In this document: piece after piece, positions 29,584-34,328 of the stretch
How the letters are laid out: each line of letters opens with the position of its first letter
Position numbering within the stretch: the first letter of the stretch is position 1
NCBI GenBank assembly: GCA_015663065.1
Contig: DQSX01000192.1
Location: 1 to 34,328, forward strand
Origin: Sulfurovum sp.
GTDB lineage: Bacteria > Campylobacterota > Campylobacteria > Campylobacterales > Sulfurovaceae
DNA length: 34,328 bases
Direction of reading: 5' to 3'
Notes under the pieces: model-generated
Databases searched by the model: none
What the model was told of the DNA's origin: nothing
The model's input: only the letters and a program-made list of their open reading frames with translations
Made by a program: the position numbers and the translations under genes

Positions 29584-29723
29584 GACCCCTTAAAAGTGTG
29601 GCTTTGTGTCAAATATAAAAAGTATAGAAAATGTAGAAAGTGTCCTGTAGCTCTACACTTGTCACACTTTTCACCTTTATCATACTTTCTATATATTGCA
29701 TATATATACACTTTTTAGGGGAC
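29584..29723. other. Candidate replication origin / iteron-like region
   Basis: Inverted 16-mers GACCCCTTAAAAGTGT (29584-29599) and ACACTTTTTAGGGGAC (29708-29723), 14/16 match; additional AAGTGT copies on both strands; AT-rich middle; next to helicase and primase-like genes. Confidence 0.4.
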
Positions 29724-30830
29724 AGAAATCTGTGACTGGATCGAATCAATATTCTTTGAAACAGTATCAATGACTGAATACATATGAATATGATTTCGTT
29801 CACCGGTTTTTTTGATCTGCCAGTGCGTATCTACATATCGTTTAAGGACGCTTTTAAGCTCCTTGTTGCTTCCGTCAAAGTCGTCATCCTCTTTCACAAG
29901 TCCTTCAAGTTCTGATTTAGGTATTGACCCCTTCGAGCTTAAAATACCCTTGATGATCGTAATGAGATAGAAATCCTGTCTTTGTTGCGACAGCTTGTCC
30001 GTATCTACTTGACCGTCAATCATTTCAACACTTGAGGGATCACCTTTTCTAAAAGTGAAACTCTGCTCTTCAAAAAAGTAACGAACCCGACCTCCCTCTT
30101 TAAGGGTAGAGATCTTTGTGTGCTCCTCATCTCCATCCATAGTCACAAGTTTTAACAGAGCATCGGAATCTTGCTCGATCTCTGCTGTTCCTGCAAAGTT
30201 TTCACCATCCTTATTGGTATGATGCAGAGAAATAAAAGTTGCACCTTTAGCTGTAAGGGCCTTGATCCTGTGAAGCACTTTTGCATTGGTGCTTTTGCTG
30301 ATAATATCAGGGTTGAGATATTTCAGCGTATCAAGCACGATGACTAAATTTTCCGGATTCTTACTCTCTGCTACAAGCTCTTCTACTACCAACATTAATT
30401 CATTGGCTGTGCCATCAGTGATAATACTATAGCGATCATCTAATCCTTCCTCTTCTAAATGCTGCTCATAGTTTGCTGCCATACCTAGTTGCCCATCAAG
30501 ATAAAGGTAGTAAACCTCTGCTTCACTGTGCTCTTCAAGGAGCTCTTTCATAAGATGCAAAACAATCGTTGTTTTACCACTTCCTGCTGCACCATAGATG
30601 ATGATATGGAATCCTCTGGGTAGTATGTTTTCCAGGAAAAAATACATATGCAGTGCCCGTTCTCTATCTTCTCTATTCATTCGCTTGCCTTTCAATTTAT
30701 CTTTTGCAGATAATGGTATAGTCACATTATCATTGTTACCAGAAGCCACTAGAGAACTGTCAGTTACCAGCTTTTTGTTCTCTTGTACTTCAACGCTAAA
30801 GTTAGTGAGATTCTTTATTTTTGAGTCCAT
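29715..30830 (-). CDS. RepA/DnaB-like AAA_25 replicative ATPase
   Basis: IIIYGAAGSGKTTIVLHLMKELL, NLVIVLDTLKYLNPDIISKS, ATFISLHHTNKDGENFAGTAEIEQDSDALLKL; SD GGAGG before ATG. Confidence 0.8.
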   Translation of the reverse strand: MDSKIKNLTNFSVEVQENKKLVTDSSLVASGNNDNVTIPLSAKDKLKGKRMNREDRERALHMYFFLENILPRGFHIIIYGAAGSGKTTIVLHLMKELLEEHSEAEVYYLYLDGQLGMAANYEQHLEEEGLDDRYSIITDGTANELMLVVEELVAESKNPENLVIVLDTLKYLNPDIISKSTNAKVLHRIKALTAKGATFISLHHTNKDGENFAGTAEIEQDSDALLKLVTMDGDEEHTKISTLKEGGRVRYFFEEQSFTFRKGDPSSVEMIDGQVDTDKLSQQRQDFYLITIIKGILSSKGSIPKSELEGLVKEDDDFDGSNKELKSVLKRYVDTHWQIKKTGERNHIHMYSVIDTVSKNIDSIQSQISVP

Positions 30831-31545
30831 AGATTACCTCCTCAACACTATTTTTTTTCAGTGCAAAATCAGTCAAATCGCATTTCTCTTCAGTCATAAG
30901 CTGGATCAGTACAATCTCATCCGCTATATCCTCAATTGCAAGACTCAATGAATGCATACAGTTAAAGGCAGCCTGATCTTCGCTTATGAAAACGACTTTT
31001 CTGTCAGATACTTCTTGCCTTAAGAGTGCAGCATTCTTCAGCTTGAAGCCCGCATAAGGGATCATGATAAAATCAAGCCCCAGCAATACAGCGGTCAGAC
31101 TGTCCCTGTGCCCCTCAACGACATAGACAGTTCTGTCATCACTGAAAATACGAATAAACAGACTTCCGTTAGGGCTAGTACCTGCTCTCGTTTTCCATTT
31201 GATGCCGTCTTTGTACCGCCATTTGTAGGAAATAAGCTTGAGTTCCCAATCCTGATTCTCAAAGCATCCTGATAAGAAGGTATGGCTACTGCTGTCGTAT
31301 CGACCCATTGCTAGAAAGAGTTGCCAGTCATCAGCATCACAGGTTTCTATCAGATAGTCTGGGAATAGTTCGTACAGTGCACTCTGTTGCTCTGCATCTG
31401 ACATATCGATGGCTTTAAAAGCATTAAACTCTTTTTCTACCTGTGTCAAAGTAATGGGCGTGATGTTTCCTGCTCTATTCCTTGAAGACATATACTCAGA
31501 CTCAAGCTTGTATAGACTTGGATTGATATTGGGTTTACTCATCAT
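30802..31545 (-). CDS. TOPRIM-domain primase-like protein
   Basis: VYVVEGHRDSLTAVLLGLDFIMIPYAGFKL...KVVFISEDQAAFNCM; SD AGGAGG places the start at ATG 31545 or 31542. Confidence 0.7.
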   Translation of the reverse strand: MMSKPNINPSLYKLESEYMSSRNRAGNITPITLTQVEKEFNAFKAIDMSDAEQQSALYELFPDYLIETCDADDWQLFLAMGRYDSSSHTFLSGCFENQDWELKLISYKWRYKDGIKWKTRAGTSPNGSLFIRIFSDDRTVYVVEGHRDSLTAVLLGLDFIMIPYAGFKLKNAALLRQEVSDRKVVFISEDQAAFNCMHSLSLAIEDIADEIVLIQLMTEEKCDLTDFALKKNSVEEVIYGLKNKESH

Positions 31546-31840
31546 AATCCTCCTTGCTAATACCAAGTTCTTCACATAGCCAATTCATCGTCTCTGGAAG
31601 TGACTCAAATGCCCTGTAGCCGTCAAAGAGCAGGGCAACTATATCACCATAGTGCTCTCCACTTCCGTAGTCATGGCAGCTTCCATCTTTGTTGATCTTA
31701 CAGGAGGGTGTTCGTTCCTCCCGTACCTTGAAGAAGCCTTCACGGCTTACCTCTATACCTAGAACATTCAAGACCCGGACAATATCCGTATCTGTACTTG
31801 TTCTCTCTTTTATCGCCTGTCTGAGTAGCTTGTAATTCAT
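31535..31840 (-). CDS. Degenerate CHC2-like primase N-terminal protein
   Basis: EERTPSCKINKDGSCHDYGSGEHYGDIVALL aligns by eye to CHC2 primase fingers lacking most zinc ligands; start re-assigned to 31840 (SD AGGTGG). Confidence 0.55.
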   Translation of the reverse strand: MNYKLLRQAIKERTSTDTDIVRVLNVLGIEVSREGFFKVREERTPSCKINKDGSCHDYGSGEHYGDIVALLFDGYRAFESLPETMNWLCEELGISKEDYDE

Positions 31841-31841
31841 A

Positions 31842-32051
31842 TCAAGCACCACCTGGCAGGAATGCTTTCTCTCTGCTTTCGATCCAGTCAAATACTTCAC
31901 TTTCTCTCCAAGCTACTGCTCTTTCAGAGATTTTAACTGGTGCGGGGAAAGTGCCCTTGTTTACAAGGTAATATAATGTCGAATTCGACTCTATCCCTGA
32001 TATATTAAGAACTTCCGGTTTTCTCATTAGTCTTTTTGATTTCTTGTTCAT
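31842..32051 (-). CDS. alpA: AlpA-family regulator
   Basis: VLNISGIESNSTLYYLVNKGTFPAPVKISERAVAWRESEVFDWIESR is a classic AlpA/prophage excisionase-activator layout. Confidence 0.85.
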   Translation of the reverse strand: MNKKSKRLMRKPEVLNISGIESNSTLYYLVNKGTFPAPVKISERAVAWRESEVFDWIESREKAFLPGGA

Positions 32052-32081
32052 CTTTAACTCCCATTGGATTAATTTAATCTA

Positions 32082-32181
32082 ATTGTAGCGTATTAAAATA
32101 CTTGAGTCAAGTGTTTATACTAATATAATACTTATATCAGGTATTTTAACACTTGACATGATTTAATATATTAAGTATACT
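32082..32181. promoter_or_regulatory. Divergent promoter switch between alpA and the HTH regulator
   Basis: Plus: TTGACA (32153-32158)-17-TATACT (32176-32181). Minus: TTGACT (32105-32110)-17-TACAAT (32082-32087). Both -35 boxes are inside inverted copies of AACACTTGAC (32106-32115 minus; 32148-32157 plus). Confidence 0.75.
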
Positions 32182-32209
32182 TCCTCTAAATATTCAAAAG
32201 GTATGACTA

Positions 32210-32800
32210 ATGGCTACTGCAAGAGAAATCGAAGAGATACTAGGTATATCATCAAGAACGATCGAATCCTGGTCAAGCACAAGAGATGATAAATATTTAT
32301 TATCAAAATTCCTAAAATCATATTCAAAACTTGATTTAAAAAGTAGAATCGAGAGAATACTTGAAGAAGAAGAAATCATGATATTAGATAAACAAAAGTT
32401 TTTTGAGAAGATACGTGATAATTTTCAACGTTTTTTTCCAGATGTGCTCGCTTCTGAAATATCTGATTCTAAAATTGGTGTTGATACACGAACAGGCATG
32501 AGTGATTTAGTTATTAAAACAAGAAGTACAATATATTTCTTAGATGAAACTTCTCAATTACCATCCAAAAATATTATTTCAAAACGCTGCAAAAAACTGC
32601 TTTCAACTATTCATAATTCTAATAATCAATATTTTGACGGGATTAGCAAAATAAACTGCATTTACATAACAGCAAAAAAAGGAGCAGGAAAAGGTATGAC
32701 TATTAAAGTTGATGACTCATTAGATTATGTTGTTACAGCTATTGATATTGATACAGTTGCGAAGGAATTATATAGCCAAGAAAGAATAATTTTAAGATAA
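32210..32800 (+). CDS. HTH regulator (repressor candidate) with a C-terminal nuclease-fold-like region
   Basis: MATAREIEEILGISSRTIESWSS HTH; divergent to alpA; C-terminal SDLVIKTRSTIYFLDETS. Confidence 0.55.
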   Translation: MATAREIEEILGISSRTIESWSSTRDDKYLLSKFLKSYSKLDLKSRIERILEEEEIMILDKQKFFEKIRDNFQRFFPDVLASEISDSKIGVDTRTGMSDLVIKTRSTIYFLDETSQLPSKNIISKRCKKLLSTIHNSNNQYFDGISKINCIYITAKKGAGKGMTIKVDDSLDYVVTAIDIDTVAKELYSQERIILR

Positions 32801-32846
32801 GGCTCGTTCCAAAAAATTCATCTCAAATGAAATTCTATATCTGTGA

Positions 32847-34058
32847 CTATTGCGCATACTTAACCTTTATCTCATCCAAATAGTCACACCACCACACCAT
32901 CAGTCTAGTTCTCTCAGGTAGATACTGTGCATGATTATATACACCTCTTATTGACCCGTCTTTATGTAGCATTTGCAACTCAATTGCATCACTGGAAACA
33001 TTATGCACATGCATATTATCATGAAGTAAGGTTGAAGCCGTATGTCTAAAACCATGAGAAGTCATTTTCCCCTTGTAGCCCATTCTCTTTAGAGCCGTAT
33101 TTAGAGTATTTTCACTTAGCATTCTTTTATTTGATATTGGCGAGGGGAAGACATAGTCACTTCTGTCTTTAGTGAGTACTGCTGTTTCATTTAAATTATC
33201 CATTAGCTGCTGAGTGATTGGGATCACATGCTTTAGATCATTTTTCACCTCTTCTTTTGGGTAGGTTATAAGCTTTTTCTCAAAATCTATATATTCCCAC
33301 AAAAGACCTCTAACATTCCCTGGTCTAAGAAACGTCATGGATGCATACTTCAATGCAAGCTTTGTAATAGGATCCCCAAAGTATTCATCCATACTGATGA
33401 GCAATTGTGCAAACTCTTTTTCATTGTCAATATGATCATAATTTTTGGATATTTTCTTGCCAAGTAAAGCTCTTGCATCTATATCTGCTGCTGTATTGTG
33501 TGTGGCATCTCCTGTACTTAGTCCATACATATATACTGATTTTAATAATGTCAAAATCCTCCTAGCTGTTTCAGCCTTACCTTCATTATGAAACTTGAGT
33601 AGTAGTCCACTAATGTCTGGGATGGATATACGATCTATCTCTTTGTCTCCAAAAGATTCAATCATATATCGAATATATCTCTTATTACTTTCAATTGTCG
33701 AATCACCCCAGTCTGCACTTTTCTGATCCAGCAACTGTGTAGCTATATTTTTAAAGATTTTATTTTCATCTATTTCATTCTTCTGTTTCTCTTCAGAAGG
33801 ATCAATACCATCAAAAACCATCTTACGATACTCTTGTCGTACTTCTCTTGCTTCTTTCAAAGTTGTGCCAGGATAAGTACCCACAGAAATAGAATTCCGC
33901 TTACCATTCGGTCTTGTATAATCAAACCTGAAATACTTCCGACCCTTTGCGGTAACAACAAGTCGCAACCCGTCACCATCACTTAATGTATATTGCTTCT
34001 GCTTGGGCTTGGCACTCGCTATTTTGGTGTCTGATAGAGGAACAACTTTTTTAGGCAT
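32847..34058 (-). CDS. int: Tyrosine recombinase/integrase (P4-like, DUF4102 N-terminus)
   Basis: LSDTKIASAKPKQKQYTLSDGDGLRLVVTAKGRKYFRFDYTRPNGKRNSISVGTYPGTTLKEAR; catalytic FLRPGNVRGLLW, HGFRHTASTLLH, GVYNHAQYL. Confidence 0.95.
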   Translation of the reverse strand: MPKKVVPLSDTKIASAKPKQKQYTLSDGDGLRLVVTAKGRKYFRFDYTRPNGKRNSISVGTYPGTTLKEAREVRQEYRKMVFDGIDPSEEKQKNEIDENKIFKNIATQLLDQKSADWGDSTIESNKRYIRYMIESFGDKEIDRISIPDISGLLLKFHNEGKAETARRILTLLKSVYMYGLSTGDATHNTAADIDARALLGKKISKNYDHIDNEKEFAQLLISMDEYFGDPITKLALKYASMTFLRPGNVRGLLWEYIDFEKKLITYPKEEVKNDLKHVIPITQQLMDNLNETAVLTKDRSDYVFPSPISNKRMLSENTLNTALKRMGYKGKMTSHGFRHTASTLLHDNMHVHNVSSDAIELQMLHKDGSIRGVYNHAQYLPERTRLMVWWCDYLDEIKVKYAQ

Positions 34059-34146
34059 TGCGGTAATTCTCCTTTTTGCGGTAAAAGTAACGACTATAAA
34101 AAGTCTTACCGCAAAGATTACCGTAAAAAAACTTGGATTACCGTAA
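34058..34146. repeat. Candidate integrase arm-type sites, right end (5 copies)
   Basis: TTGCGGTAA at 34058-34066 and 34076-34084 (inverted); TTACCGCAA 34106-34114; TTACCGTAA 34118-34126 and 34138-34146. Confidence 0.65.
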
Positions 34147-34237
34147 ATGTGGTTGGATCTCTTTGTAGTGAAAAGTTGATTAAGTCTCTTACTTAAGGGG
34201 CTTATCGGATTGTTTTGGAAGTTATTGAATTAGTGTA

Positions 34238-34325
34238 TGGCCGGGAGAGGGGGATTCGAACCCCCGGAGGTATTACCCTCACCGGTTTTCAAGACCGGCA
34301 CGTTCAACCGCTCCGACATCTCCCG
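34238..34325 (-). tRNA. tRNA-Ser (anticodon TGA)
   Basis: CGGGAGATGTCGGAGCGGTTGAACGTGCCGGTCTTGAAAACCGG...GGTTCGAATCCCCCTCTCCCGGCCA: acceptor, anticodon stem, long variable arm, T-arm and encoded CCA. Confidence 0.95.
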
Positions 34326-34328
34326 ACA

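Larger units (their letters stand above)
50..34252. mobile_element. Integrative element in tRNA-Ser(TGA), satellite-like, carrying a BREX type 3-like/Gabija-like defence operon
   Basis: Direct repeat TGGCCGGGAGAGGGG at 50-64 and 34238-34252 (3' end of the tRNA-Ser), integrase next to the tRNA, repeats at both ends, phage-type replication and terminase genes inside. Confidence 0.88.

Noticed and set aside
29484-29803. ORFs 29484-29711 and 29609-29803 (minus)
   Set aside because: Translations of the repeat-rich AT-rich region (VTSVELQDTFYIFYTFYI); overlap each other and the helicase gene; treated as non-coding.
32847-34058. Integrase as evidence for a classical complete prophage
   Set aside because: No capsid, portal, tail or lysis genes recognised in the element, so a complete prophage is not supported.
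1-34328. CRISPR array, rRNA or IS transposase
   Set aside because: No regularly spaced direct repeats of CRISPR size, no rRNA-like sequence and no transposase-like ORF seen.

Overview
The window holds a nearly complete integrative element of about 34.2 kb inserted at the 3' end of a tRNA-Ser(TGA) gene. A 15-bp exact direct repeat of the tRNA 3' end marks the left boundary (50-64) and the intact tRNA marks the right (34238-34325). A tyrosine integrase sits beside the tRNA, and TTACCGCAA-type repeats lie near both ends. The gene content is phage-satellite-like: AlpA-like regulator, divergent promoter switch, split primase-like and helicase replication module, Bro-N protein, and small plus large terminase, but no recognisable capsid, portal or tail genes. 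A plasmid/phage-like recombination module (DUF932, RadC/JAB, Gp157, Rad52) is also present. The main cargo is a tightly packed ~18.6-kb minus-strand operon that looks like a type 3 BREX system (HTH regulator, BrxF, BrxC, PglXI, BrxHII, PglZ, BrxA-like). A Gabija-like pair (OLD-family TOPRIM nuclease plus UvrD-like helicase) is embedded between pglXI and brxHII, and an AlbA_2/HATPase protein plus a small repeat protein lie between brxC and pglXI. Other candidate defence or conflict genes are an orphan single-TRD HsdS-like protein, a PD-(D/E)XK-like nuclease paired with a 100-aa protein, and an orphan AbiEi-like antitoxin at the left edge. Family calls were made by eye from the translations, without database searches. 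The style resembles Campylobacterota, but that is an impression.
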